In this document: piece by piece, positions 25,001 through 34,300 of the stretch
Numbering within the stretch: position 1 is the first letter of the stretch
How the letters are laid out: the number at the start of each line of letters is the position of its first letter
NCBI GenBank assembly: GCA_965198865.1
Contig: CBDAQA010000002.1
Location: forward strand, 372,001-436,000
DNA length: 64,000 nt
Source: CBDAQA01 sp965198865
GTDB taxonomy: Bacteria; Planctomycetota; Phycisphaerae; Tepidisphaerales; Tepidisphaeraceae
Direction: 5' to 3'
Notes under the pieces: model-generated
What the model saw: the letters and a program-made list of their open reading frames with translations, nothing else
Told to the model about the DNA's origin: nothing
Databases searched by the model: none
Program-made: the position numbers and the translations under genes

Positions 25001-27032
25001 GAGCTTCCACCCGGCGTTCAAGATCAGCGCCAGCCCGCTCATCATCATCCTGGCGTTCGCGATCATCTTCATGTCGGTCGTCGTGATCGGCGTCGTCTAC
25101 CAGAAGTTCGACGCGGAGCTGAAGCGCATCCGCTCCGGGCGCGGCACCGTGGAGGGGACCAGCATCGCCCGCGCCAGCGTGCTGATGTCGGCCATCGTGC
25201 TGGGCATCGCCAACATGCGCCGGCGGAAGTTCCGCACCGTGCTGACCAGCACCACCGTCGTGCTGGTCACGTTCGCCGTCCTCTGCTTCACCAGCGCCAG
25301 CCGGTACCTCGACACGCGCACGCTGCCCACCGGCATCTCGGCCAGGTACGGCGGGCTGCTGGTGCGCCAGCGCGGGTTCCGCCCGATGACCGAGCGGCTG
25401 GTGGCGAACCTGACCGCGGCGCTCGACGACCTGTACCGCCGGCAGAACCGGACCGATCGCCCCGTGGTGGCCGAGCGGTGGTGGAACGTGAACCCCGCCG
25501 ACCCGCAGGACCAGGTCCACGTGCTGCGGAGCAAGACCAGCGTCGTCGCGCTGCCGGCACTGCTCGGCCTGAGCCCCGGCGAGTCGAAGCTGAGCGACGT
25601 GGCCGACGTGATCGGCCGGGAGCGGTTCGGTCCAATCGACACCGACCCCGACGCCAAGGTGATCTACCTGAGCACCGTGACGGCGAACACGCTGGGCGTG
25701 CGCGAGGGGGACACGGTCGACGTCGGCGGGATCGACCTGCGCGTGGCCGGCACCTACGACGCCGACGCGATGGACCAGCGCGGCACCACGCTCAGCGGCG
25801 AGTCGATCGCCCCGCTGAAGTACACCCGCGACGCCCTCGACGCCGGCGGCAAGCGCCTCGGCGACGCCGGGGCCGACGACCTGACGCTGGACGGGGCCGC
25901 CGAGTCGGTCGGCACCTACGACCACCTGCCCGCCGCCCAGTTCGCCATCGTCCCCGCCCGCATCAGCCGGCAGTTGCCCAACGCCCATTTGGCAACGGTT
26001 GCTGTGAAGCTGGCCGACGACGTCGAGGCCGGCGACCCGCTGGTGAAGCTGGTGTCGGACGACCTGTCGCGCCGGTTCAGCGTCGCCCTGTACGCGGGCT
26101 TCAAGGACGGCGTGTCGCTGGTCGTCTCGTCCAACCTCTCCAGCGTGAGCGGGGCGGGCCAGGTGGCGGTGCCGCTGGCGATCGCCGGTCTGATCATCTT
26201 CAACACGATGATGGGCTCGATCGCCGAGCGCCGCCGCGAGATCCACGTCTACACGTCGCTCGGCCTCGCCCCCATGCACGTCGGCGCCCTGTTCGTCGCC
26301 GAGGCGATGACCTACGGCCTGATCGGCGCGGTGTTCGGCTACGTGATCGGGCAGGGCGTCGGCACGGCGCTGCTGAAGCTGGGCTGGCTGGGCGACGTCA
26401 CGCTGAACTACTCCGGCACCAGCGCCATGATGACCATGGGGCTGGTGCTGCTGATCGTGTTCCTGAGCGCGCTGGTCCCCGCCCGGCTGGCCAGCAAGAT
26501 TGCCGCCCCCAGCATCGAGCGGTCGTGGCGGGTCCCGCTGCCGGTGGGCGACCGCATCACGGCCGTGCTGCCGTTCACGATCAACCGCACAGCCGCCGAG
26601 GGCGTGCTCGCCTACCTGGCCGACTTCTTCGACGCCCACCGCGAGGGCTCCATCGGCAAGTTCAGCGCCGGCGACGTCGACACGCTCACCGTCCCCGACG
26701 CCGGCGGCCGCACCGCCCGCGCCCTGACCGCCACCGTCTGGCTCACCCCCTTCGACCTCGGCGTCCGCCAGCAGCTGGAGCTGCGCGTCCACCCCGGCCC
26801 CTTCGCCGACATCTACGAGGTGCTGGTCGTCCTCACCCACCTCAGCGGCGACGACGGCAGCTGGTACCGCATGAACCGCAGCTTCCTCACCGAGCTGCGA
26901 AAACAGTTCCTCCAGTGGCGCAGCTTGAGCCCGCAGCGGATGGCGGAGTACATCGAGCAGAGCCGCAGCCTGTTCGACATTGATGTTGCCGCCTCACCCG
27001 CCTTGAACCCCACTGCCTCAAAACCTGTATGA
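22074..27032 (+). CDS. Giant M28-like peptidase / FtsX-like permease fusion protein
   Basis: 1652 residues from GTG 22074. In-frame codons upstream (22023-22073) read LVLTILATLFPAAAGAQ, a good signal-peptide core, but no ATG, GTG or TTG precedes it; the real start was probably altered by the adjoining palindrome. Residues 1-400 resemble an M28-type peptidase domain with a PA-like insert, apparently without a clear metal site. About 500-900 are soluble extracytoplasmic sequence. Hydrophobic segments occur near 930-950, 960-1005 and 1055-1075. From about 1360 to 1490 there is an FtsX C-terminal domain (ERRREIHVYTSLGLAPMHVG, then LVPARLASKIAAPSIERSWR). Such proteins may act as mechanotransmitting envelope permeases; no ABC ATPase gene is adjacent. 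Confidence 0.8.
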   Translation: MDEAAFTADVAALTAQPTRAPGTQGYYNAATYLQGQIDHLPNVQVRRQEFTMMVPITDSAAVTIIGRPPTPVYPLWPAGIRLNATPAEGITGRLVYCGAGDLKDIIPARLDGQIAVLDTAAGDRWTTAINLGARAVLLLGSPDTDNVQLRPHAVPVPVNFPRFYLPPGPLADDLRHGRVTTVATLRASITWRRSVAFNYFALVKPPGPPVSGPGGMPSAALAITVPYDSSCLVPDLAPAASQAAQAASGLALLRDLSRRPLAKPVLFCFTGGDSVAFQASRQMLMALSDPPATWAAERDDLTTQSADLQGQLARAQALLPQPGGVKPTLDRTLVDRLTKIIGLQALDTQDRLFEVRDARPDQETAGLRAERQLLEDRRAMLSRLEYAFRQRPADLASAELAAPAADVCRRAIEALSGTVDAPGGLIGDDADRLSQIQQRVDLYHWLAIALGRNADPQLSDAADNYLLELLVGLDLTDRGFRAGPVTFGRFARSSTVADVQHYAEWMVAAAAGFEAGDPAYGWFKDVAGTVDLSPLGNALAQTSWMPGTQSVPSEMGQAWGVPSLSFLTLDDLRPYRDTPADTPDKLRLRSITEQLSAVRALLWHAWDDPRFVAGAEHKSHHITVAGQVVSPSAGRPVPDLPRGGFLVTYYNVLRDDLRIPAVRHEPFTIGTRRNEVQPCDADGNYRFEAMWRLSADQQEIAVNAFQVRPGTGAVTACTDLGTQAGDIQIYANYHDRDPDPLRSLVFNCAEFSLAGLYDPRYLQDLTDVLPLDARRNADPQRYNFVLQRQLMAGYVEPGTPLYLLLRYGRVGNRLVLVNMPERPEADASVESAGRGYTPEQLDHLGLMPLLTARDFWRIDDLRLDKYRRAGVTSDLLDSLHAQAGKQITEAAALARDEKSDARAVVTDANGAWANEARVYAAAQDMANDVIHAAIFLLLLLLPFSFCMERLIIGTPNVYKQIGGVCAIFAVMTVALWSFHPAFKISASPLIIILAFAIIFMSVVVIGVVYQKFDAELKRIRSGRGTVEGTSIARASVLMSAIVLGIANMRRRKFRTVLTSTTVVLVTFAVLCFTSASRYLDTRTLPTGISARYGGLLVRQRGFRPMTERLVANLTAALDDLYRRQNRTDRPVVAERWWNVNPADPQDQVHVLRSKTSVVALPALLGLSPGESKLSDVADVIGRERFGPIDTDPDAKVIYLSTVTANTLGVREGDTVDVGGIDLRVAGTYDADAMDQRGTTLSGESIAPLKYTRDALDAGGKRLGDAGADDLTLDGAAESVGTYDHLPAAQFAIVPARISRQLPNAHLATVAVKLADDVEAGDPLVKLVSDDLSRRFSVALYAGFKDGVSLVVSSNLSSVSGAGQVAVPLAIAGLIIFNTMMGSIAERRREIHVYTSLGLAPMHVGALFVAEAMTYGLIGAVFGYVIGQGVGTALLKLGWLGDVTLNYSGTSAMMTMGLVLLIVFLSALVPARLASKIAAPSIERSWRVPLPVGDRITAVLPFTINRTAAEGVLAYLADFFDAHREGSIGKFSAGDVDTLTVPDAGGRTARALTATVWLTPFDLGVRQQLELRVHPGPFADIYEVLVVLTHLSGDDGSWYRMNRSFLTELRKQFLQWRSLSPQRMAEYIEQSRSLFDIDVAASPALNPTASKPV

Positions 27033-27037
27033 CCCGG

Positions 27038-27059
27038 CCCGCCCGCTTCAGCGGGCGGG
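27038..27059 (+). terminator. Hairpin after the M28/FtsX gene
   Basis: CCCGCCCGCT-TC-AGCGGGCGGG, a perfect 10-base stem six bases after the stop codon. There is no T-run, so it may be a processing or pausing hairpin rather than a true terminator. Confidence 0.5.
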
Positions 27060-27069
27060 GACCCGCCGC

Positions 27070-28131
27070 GTGTCTCCGGCACATCCCTCTGCTAGCGAGG
27101 CCGTCGCCCGGATGGTCCACCGGTGGCGGCGGATGAAGTTCCTGACCGAGGCCGACCCGCGCCGGCTGAACTGCGCGCTGCAGAACATGCGGATGAGCTG
27201 CAACAGCACCTACCTGCTCGACGCCGAGACCGACTTCGGTACCAAGGCCGACGAGATCATCGAGCGGCTGGACGACGTGCTGGCCACCGAGGGCGAGAAG
27301 GTCGTCATCTTCAGCCAGTGGGTGCGGAGCCACGAGCTGCTGATCCGCCGGCTCAACAAGGCCAAGCGGACGTTCGTGTTACTGCACGGCGGCGTCCCGG
27401 GGGCCCAGGCGGCAGGCGCTGGTCGACCGGTTTCGCGAGGACGACCGCTGCCGCGTGTTCCTCTCCACCGACGCCGGCGGCGTCGGGCTGAACCTGCAGG
27501 CGGCGTCGGCCGTGTTGAACATGGACCAGCCCTGGAACCCGGCCGTGCTGGAGCAGCACATCGGCCGGGTCCACCGGCTCGGGCAGACGCGCCCGGTTCA
27601 GGTGATGCACTTCGTGGCCCGCGACACGATCGAGCAGGGCATGCTCGACGTGATCAAGTTCAAGCGGTCGCTGTTCGCCGGCATGCTGGACGGCGACCAG
27701 GACTCGGTGTTCATGGGCGGCACCCGCCTGAAGAAGTTCATTGACGGCGTCGAGGCCGCCACGTCGGCGATCCCGAACGGCGACGGCGCGCCGCCGGCTG
27801 AGTTGCCCACACCCGTGCCCGAGGTCGTCTCCGCTGAGCCGGTGCCCCGCCTGAGCACCCCATCCGCCCCAGTGGTCGAGACGCTGGTCGGCTTAGGCCA
27901 AGGGTTCCTCGGATCGCTGTCGACGCCGACCACCAGCCACACGGCCGCCGTAGCGAAGTCGGCATGGGGGGTCGAGACCGACGCCGCGGCCGGCCAGACC
28001 TGCCTGAAGCTGCCCGTGCCGTCCGCCGACCTGCTCGCCCAGGCCGGCCAGTTCATCGCCGCCCTGGCGGCTCGGTCGCGGGCAAGGCGCAGTCGCGCCA
28101 GCGCGGGGCCGCGTGCGCATCCCTCGCTCAA
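27070..28131 (+). pseudogene. Truncated, frameshifted SNF2-family helicase remnant
   Basis: From about 27120 the sequence encodes the C-terminal helicase half of a SWI2/SNF2 protein: RRLNCALQNMRMSCNSTYLL, KVVIFSQWVRSHELLIRRL, then after a frameshift FLSTDAGGVGLNLQ and NPAVLEQHIGRVHRLGQTRP (motifs V and VI). The frame changes at 27396-27402, where CCCGGGGGCCC has one G more than the frame needs (GPRRQALVDRFRED continues in the next frame). The N-terminal ATPase half with Walker A and DEAH is absent; upstream lies the unrelated M28/FtsX gene. The tail after 27800 is low-complexity and its end uncertain. The one-base shift alone could be an assembly error; the truncation is real. Confidence 0.75.
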
Positions 28132-28177
28132 ACGTTTGCGGAGAGGACGATCACCCTCAGCCGGCGCCGGGTGCGGG

Positions 28178-29055
28178 TTAACTACCGGCCAGCAATTCAG
28201 CCCAGGTCCGGGCCGTCAGCAGCCGTCGACCCAGCCTTCGCAACTGGTCGATGTCCGTGACGGCGTTGAGCCGGGCGACCGTGGCCTCGTCTGGCGGACC
28301 AAACTTGTCGGCGCCCTGCTCAAGCAACTGTTCGTGGCGGCCTTGGGCTACGCCTTGGGCCACGCCGTCGGCCCACCCCTTCTTGACCGTGTCCTGGTAC
28401 ACCCACGACTCTTCCTCGATCAACCGTTGCAGTGATGGCATCAGTGGCTCCCGTTGGTCTGGATCAAATCGTAGGCCCAGCAGCACGCGGGCGCACTCCA
28501 GCATAACCTCCGCGACGGCCCGCGGGGCGTCGGCCGACACGCGCCGGCGGGTCGCCTCGACCACGGCCGGCAGCTCGTCGGGCGTCGCCGTCAGCGGGGC
28601 CAGCGGCACCGTCACCAGCGGGCCGGCCAACACGGCCGCCGTCGGCAGCTCCACAGGTTGACCAGCCGGTAGGTGAACAGCAGCCGGCAGTGCGCGTCCG
28701 CTTGCTCGTCCACCCGCCCGGTCGGGCCGTTTGCGGCAGTTGGGCGGAACAGGAACGCCGCGCTCCGCACCTGCAGGTCGTCGTGGCGGCCGCGAGCCAG
28801 CACGTTGTACTCGAGCATCCGGCGGTCCAACGTCGGCCCGCCGGTGGTCTGGAACTCCACGTGGGCCACGTACGGCACGGCCACGTTGTCGACCCGGACC
28901 AGCTTGTCCGCCGCTCGGGTCACGGTCGACAGGTCGCTGTCGACCACCCTCACGCCATCGTCCGTCGGCGGCATCGGCCAGCCCAGCAGGGCCAGCCAGG
29001 CGCGCGGGTGGTGGTCGAACAGGTGCTTGCCCGCGGTGTCGAAATCCTTGGCCAT
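28178..29055 (-). pseudogene. Rpn-family PD-(D/E)XK nuclease/putative transposase, frameshifted
   Basis: Starts MAKDFDTAGKHLFDHHPRAW and continues through VRVDNVAVPYVAHVEFQTTG (the core strand with the catalytic E-x-Q) to CRLLFTYRLVNLW. There the frame is lost; dropping into the next frame gives ELPTAAVLAGPLVTVPLAPL and then the typical C-terminus MPSLQRLIEEESWVYQDTVK with GVAQGVAQGRHEQLLEQ. TGGAG where TGGGAG is expected (near 28652) indicates loss of one G. Rpn proteins promote recombination and are frequent, often decayed, in planctomycetes and cyanobacteria. It is antisense to the tail of the SNF2 remnant. The frameshift could also be an assembly indel. Confidence 0.75.
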
Positions 29056-29132
29056 CCCGATGGTCCAGCCTACCCGAGCCACCGTGGCCATGCCTCCGAC
29101 GAGCGGTCCATGGTAGAACTCGGCCCGACCCG

Positions 29133-31184
29133 ATGGCCACGCTCGCCCAACGCTTTCGCCGCCGCCGTTCGGATCCGTCGGAGGACCGCGAGCTCAAGCA
29201 GTTCCGCGAGCTGATGACCGCCCCGGACCACTGGGAGGAGGGGTTCGGGCTCAAGGCGATGGTCGGCGGGCTGTTCGTCGGCCTGATCATGACGCCGGCG
29301 TCGATGTACATGAACCTCGTCACCGGCGGCGACGTCGGCGGGGCGGCGCAGTGGGTCACGGTCATCCTGTTCATCGAGGTCGCCCGCCGGGCGTTCACCA
29401 CGCTGCGCCGGCCCGAGATCTACGTGATCTACTACATGGCCGGCGCGGCGCTGGTGTCCGGGTCGGGCGGGCTGCTGTGGAACCAGTTCCTGGTCCAGTC
29501 CACCAACATGCGCCAGTTCGGCATCGCCAGCCTGATCCCCAACTGGGTCGCGCCGTCCGATCCGAACCTCCTCGGCGGGCGGTCGTTCTTCCACGCCGCC
29601 TGGCTGCCGGCCATCGGGCTGCTGGCGCTGGGGCAGGTGCTGCAGCGGGTCGACCACTTCGGCCTGGGCTACGTCATGTTCCGCCTGACCAGCGACGTGG
29701 AGAAGCTCCCCTTCCCCATGGCCCCGGTCGGCGCGATGGGCATCACCGCCCTGGCCGACGCCAGCGGCGGCCGCGAGACCTGGCGGTGGCGCGTGTTCAG
29801 CTTCGGCGCCATGCTCGGGCTGGTGTTCGGCGCCGTCTACATGGCCCTGCCGGCCATCACCGGCGCGTTCCTACCAGAAGCCATCAGCATCTTCCCGCTG
29901 CCGTTCAAGGACCTGACCGGCAACACCGAGTCGGTCCTGCCGGCCGTGCCGGTCATGCTCACGCTCGATTTGGGGCTGGTCCTCAGCGGCATGGTGCTGC
30001 CGTTCTGGGCGATGGTCGGCAGCTTCGCGGGGCTGGTCGTCGTGATGGCGGCCAACCCGGTCCTGTACCACTACGGCGTCCTGCACACCTGGGGCCGGGG
30101 GATCGGGGCACTGGCCACGATCAGGGCCAACCTGGTCGACTTCTACCTGAGCTTCAGCCTGGGGCTGACGGCGGCGATCGCCGTGATCGGGTTCTACCAG
30201 GTGTTCGCGCACCTGTTCCGCCGCAAGCGCGACGCCGACGCCGCCGGCGGCACCCGCGTCGACTGGCGGCAGCTGTTCAACCCGCCACCGGGCCGGGGCG
30301 ACGTCAAGCTGTGGGTCGCGATCGGCATCTACGTCCTGTCGACCATCACCACGATCGGCACCGCCATCCTCCTGCTCCGCTCGGCCCACCTGACCAACCC
30401 GGCCAACAGCCCGGTCACGGCCCTGCTGGTCTCCGTGCTGGTCTTCTACGGGTTCGTCTACACGCCGATCATCAGCTACGTCTCGGCCCGCATGGAGGGC
30501 ATCGTCGGCCAGAGCGTCAACGTGCCGTTCGTGCGGGAGGCGACGTTCATCCTCACCGGCTACAAGGGCGCCGCCATCTGGTTCGCGCCGTTCCCGGCCT
30601 ACAACTACGGGGCCCAGACCAGCTACTTCCGCCAGACCGAGCTCACCGGCACGAAGATCTCCTCCATGGTCAAGGCCGAGGTGTTCGTCCTGCCCGTCGT
30701 GATCGTGTCGAGCATCCTGTTCAGCCAGTTCATCTGGCGGATCGCCCCGGTCCCCAGCGCCGCGTTCCCCACCGCCAACCAGTACTGGGAGCAGAACGCC
30801 TTCAGCTCGGCCCTGATCTGGAGCAGCACCCTCCCCGGCGGCGAGCACGGCCCGTTCTACGAGGCGTTCCGCTGGCCCTACCTGTTCACCGGCCTCGGCA
30901 TCGCCCTGGGCCTGTACGCGGTGCTCAGCTTCTTCGGCCTGCCGGTGCTGCTCGTGTACGGCCTGATCCGCGGCCTCGACCAGGGCACGCCGAACGTGAT
31001 CCTGCCGCAGTTCGTCGGCGCGCTATTCGGCCGGTTCTACTTCGAGCGCCGCTTCGGACGGGCCGACTGGCCGCAGTACCGCATCGTCTTCTTCGCCGGC
31101 TACGGCTGCGGCGTCGGCCTGGTCATGATGCTGTCGCTGGGCCTGGTGTTCATGAGCAAGAGCGTGTTCCAGTCGAACTTCTAG
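29133..31184 (+). CDS. OPT-family oligopeptide/metal-chelate transporter-like protein
   Basis: 683 residues from ATG 29133, where family-like sequence begins (a longer in-frame region upstream overlaps the Rpn gene antisense). About 14-16 hydrophobic segments. Blocks such as GLIMTPASMYMNLVTGGDVG, SDVEKLPFPMAPVGAMGI and SARMEGIVGQSVNVPFVREA match the OPT superfamily, secondary transporters of peptides or metal chelates in the inner membrane. The N-terminal 35 residues are charged and cytoplasmic. It appears monocistronic and is followed by a palindromic repeat. Confidence 0.75.
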   Translation: MATLAQRFRRRRSDPSEDRELKQFRELMTAPDHWEEGFGLKAMVGGLFVGLIMTPASMYMNLVTGGDVGGAAQWVTVILFIEVARRAFTTLRRPEIYVIYYMAGAALVSGSGGLLWNQFLVQSTNMRQFGIASLIPNWVAPSDPNLLGGRSFFHAAWLPAIGLLALGQVLQRVDHFGLGYVMFRLTSDVEKLPFPMAPVGAMGITALADASGGRETWRWRVFSFGAMLGLVFGAVYMALPAITGAFLPEAISIFPLPFKDLTGNTESVLPAVPVMLTLDLGLVLSGMVLPFWAMVGSFAGLVVVMAANPVLYHYGVLHTWGRGIGALATIRANLVDFYLSFSLGLTAAIAVIGFYQVFAHLFRRKRDADAAGGTRVDWRQLFNPPPGRGDVKLWVAIGIYVLSTITTIGTAILLLRSAHLTNPANSPVTALLVSVLVFYGFVYTPIISYVSARMEGIVGQSVNVPFVREATFILTGYKGAAIWFAPFPAYNYGAQTSYFRQTELTGTKISSMVKAEVFVLPVVIVSSILFSQFIWRIAPVPSAAFPTANQYWEQNAFSSALIWSSTLPGGEHGPFYEAFRWPYLFTGLGIALGLYAVLSFFGLPVLLVYGLIRGLDQGTPNVILPQFVGALFGRFYFERRFGRADWPQYRIVFFAGYGCGVGLVMMLSLGLVFMSKSVFQSNF

Positions 31185-31194
31185 CCGCGCGCCC

Positions 31195-31275
31195 AAGCCG
31201 GTTCTGAGGTACGCCGAAGAGCCGGATCCTTTGCCCGCCGGACCCGCCTCTTCAGCGTACCTCCAGAACCGGCTT
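31195..31275 (+). repeat. Palindromic repeat (AAGCCGGTTCTGAGGTAC family)
   Basis: AAGCCGGTTCTGAGGTACGC at the left pairs with GCGTACCTCCAGAACCGGCTT less one bulge at the right. The same arms occur at 38968-39047 and related ones at 34787-34877. It starts 11 bases after the OPT stop. Confidence 0.85.
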
Positions 31276-31324
31276 AGATGGACGAGTCGTGCAACCAAAT
31301 CGCCCGGCCGGAGTCCAAGACGCT

Positions 31325-34300
31325 ATGTGCCGAACCGCACCCCTCATCGCCCTGCTGTGCCTCGCCGCCGCCCCGATGGGCGACGTGTCGATCACCATCG
31401 TCGCCCCCGACGGCCATCCGGCCGCCGGGGCGACTGTCCACGTTTCAGAGGTCGACCAGCACCACTTCCCCGACGATCCCGCCCCCGCCCCGGCCGTCGC
31501 CACGGCCGACGGGGCCGGCGTCGCCCATGTCCGGTGGCCGGCGGGCGCGACCCGGCTGCACGTCACCGCCGACGGCGTCGGCTACGGCTGGACCGGCCTG
31601 CTCGAGGTCGTCGCTGACGAATCGATCGCGGCGCCGCTGCCGCCCCTCGCCGCCTACGCCACCGTTGCCGGGACGGTGCCGCGGGCCGTGCTCAAGCCGG
31701 GCACGACGGTCACGCTCGCGTGGGTGTACGGCGAGTCGCCCGTCGTTGTACCGGTGGATCTCGCCGGCCGGTTTGTCGCCACGGTGCCGGGCGGGCCGTG
31801 GTGGGTCAGCGCCTCGGTTGATAAGAAGCGGGTCGCGCAGCTCGACCGCCCTATCCGGGTCGAGTGCGGGCAGCGGCTCACGGGCGTCGCGCTGGCAGCG
31901 CTCACGCCGGAGCAACACCGCGAGTGGACCGGCCACCGCTCGATGCGCGAGCGGCCGGCCGAGGCGGTTGTCACCTGGGCCGAGGGAACCGTGCGCGACG
32001 CCCAGGGCCGGCCGATCGCCGGGGCGACGGTGTACGCGGCGGCCATCTACCACGGCGGCCTGCGGATGTACGAGCAGGCCGCCGCCGCCACGACCGACGC
32101 CACTGGCCACTACGCGATCCGCGGCAAGGGCGGGCTGTCGATGTTCTCGGCCACCCTGGTCGCCGCCGCCCCCGGTCACCCGCCGGCGTTCGACGCCGTC
32201 ACGCTGCCGTCGCCCGGCTACGCCGAGCTTCCCGAAGGGGCGACCCAGCCCGCGACGCAGTTCCCCACGCCCCCGGCCCCGACGCGCGACTTCGTCCTGG
32301 CCGACCACGGCGGCGGGCTGGACGTCGTCGCCGCCGTCGACGGTCGCCCGGCCGCCTTGGCCACCGTCGGCCTGTGGCGCGACGGCGGCAACCTCCGCGA
32401 CGAGTGGGCCGCCGGCAGTGGCAGTCCGGAGCAGAAGGCAGCCGAGCAACTCGCCTACCCCACCGCCACCGCCGGCCCCGATGGCATCGCGCACTTTGCC
32501 GACCTCGTGCCCGGCACGTACCAGATCGTCGCCACCGTGGCCGGCGGGCAGCAGAGGGTCGCCGCGCTGCACCAGAACACGTTCCCGTCGGAGGTGCCCC
32601 AACCGTACGCCATCGCCGATGGCGTCGCCGTCCGCACCGGCGAGACGGTCCGGCAGACGGTGACGCTCTTCCCACAACCGAACACGGTCGCCCTGCGCCT
32701 GCTGCGGGCCGATGGGTCACCGATGACGGATCGTCCCGCGTTCGACTGGGGCCGGGCGGTGGGCGGCGGCGGGTGGTCGTCCGGCACCGACGTCGGGCCC
32801 GACGGCGTGGCGCGCCACACGTTCGAGGCGGTCGGGCTGTGGCGCGTGTCGGCCAAGCATCACCATGGCCCCACGAAGGTGGTCCCGCTGACGCCGCCCT
32901 ACTTCGCCGCCGACGGCGTGGTGGCCGTCTCGTCGCTGCTGGCCCTGCGCGGGCCGACGACGATCCGGGCCGTGTGGCAGGAGCCGGCGGCGATCGACGT
33001 TGACGTGCGGGACGCCGCCGGCCGGCCTGCGGCGGGCACCGTCGCGATCACCACCGGCATGGGCGACCCGTTCCAGATCGCCACGGTCGACCCGGCCGGC
33101 CGCGCGCGGTTCCACGGCGTCCGCCGGTGGGACAACGACCGCATCGCCGTCCGACTGAGTGCCGACCCGCTGCCCGACCTCGGGGGCCAGTCGGGCGGCA
33201 CCGACCCGCTGCCGGCCGACGCCGCCCTGCGCGGGCATGCGTTCATCCCGATGATGCCGATCGACGCTCGCCCGCTGGATCAAATTCACCGGACGTTGGC
33301 CGCGGTTCCGGCCGGGTACGTGCGCGGCCGGCTCATCGCGCCGCCGGGGCACTCGGCTGGCGACTACGCGATCTACCTGCGGGAGGCCGACGACCGCGGG
33401 GCGGTGGTCGACCTGCGCCGCGACACGGGCGAGTTCGTGGCCGGGCCGTTCCCCGCTGGCCCGTTGACGCTCCGGGTGTTCCGCGCCGCGGGATGGTCGG
33501 CCGGGCCGCTGGCGGAACTGCCGGTGGTCGTGCGCGGCGGCGACGTGGTGACGGCGACCGTCTCACCGCCGCCGCCCCCAACCGGGGACGGGCCGGCCGG
33601 CGGGGAGGTGTTGATCACCGTCGGCGGGGCGCAACGCTCGCCGGCCGACGTGGCCGACGTGTGGGTGGGGCGGTCGGTCGTGCTGGCCGACGGCGTGACG
33701 CCGGCGTACGGGGCGCAGGTCGTGCTGGTCGAGCCCGAGCGCGCCGAGCCGACGGCAGCCGCGGCGGTCGACGTCGCCGGCCGGCTCCACGGCCGCAACG
33801 GCTGGCAGTCGGCCATGGCCCAGCCGGCCGACCCGCCCGGCTCGCCGAGCGTGCCGGTGCTGGTCGCCTGGCTGCCGGGCGCGGTGGGTGCAAGTGTGGT
33901 GTCTCCATCAGATGCAATCAAAATTGTGCTGCCGCCGGCCGTGTCGGCGCGTGGGATGGTGACCGTAGGCGGGCGGCCTCCGGTCGGGCTGCAGGGGCGG
34001 GTGCGGGTGTTCGCTGCGCACCAGGGCCACGGCAAGGTCGACCGCTGGCTGAGCGTGTGGGCCACGCCGCAGGACGACGGCACGTTTGAACTGGCTGGCC
34101 TGACCCCGGGGGCGTATCGGGTCCAGGCGGCGGTGGATGGCATCTGGCTGTCAGCAGCGCAGTCGTTGACGGTCGGAAATTCGGTGGGGCCGATCACGCT
34201 GAACGTCCCGGCGCTCGGCGGGCCGGTGGCGGTCCATGTGACGGACGCCGCTGGCCGCCCTGCGGTTGACATGGCCGTGACAATCGACCGTCCGACCGGT

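Noticed and set aside
22038..26840. A 1600-codon open frame on the minus strand
   Set aside because: It lies antisense to the well-supported M28/FtsX gene, is rich in His/Arg/Gly/Asp, and has no recognisable domain. High-GC codon third positions keep the antisense frame open.
27455..28435. Treating the SNF2 C-terminal frame as an intact gene
   Set aside because: The start lies inside helicase motif V, upstream homology continues in another frame, and the 3' third runs antisense into the Rpn gene.
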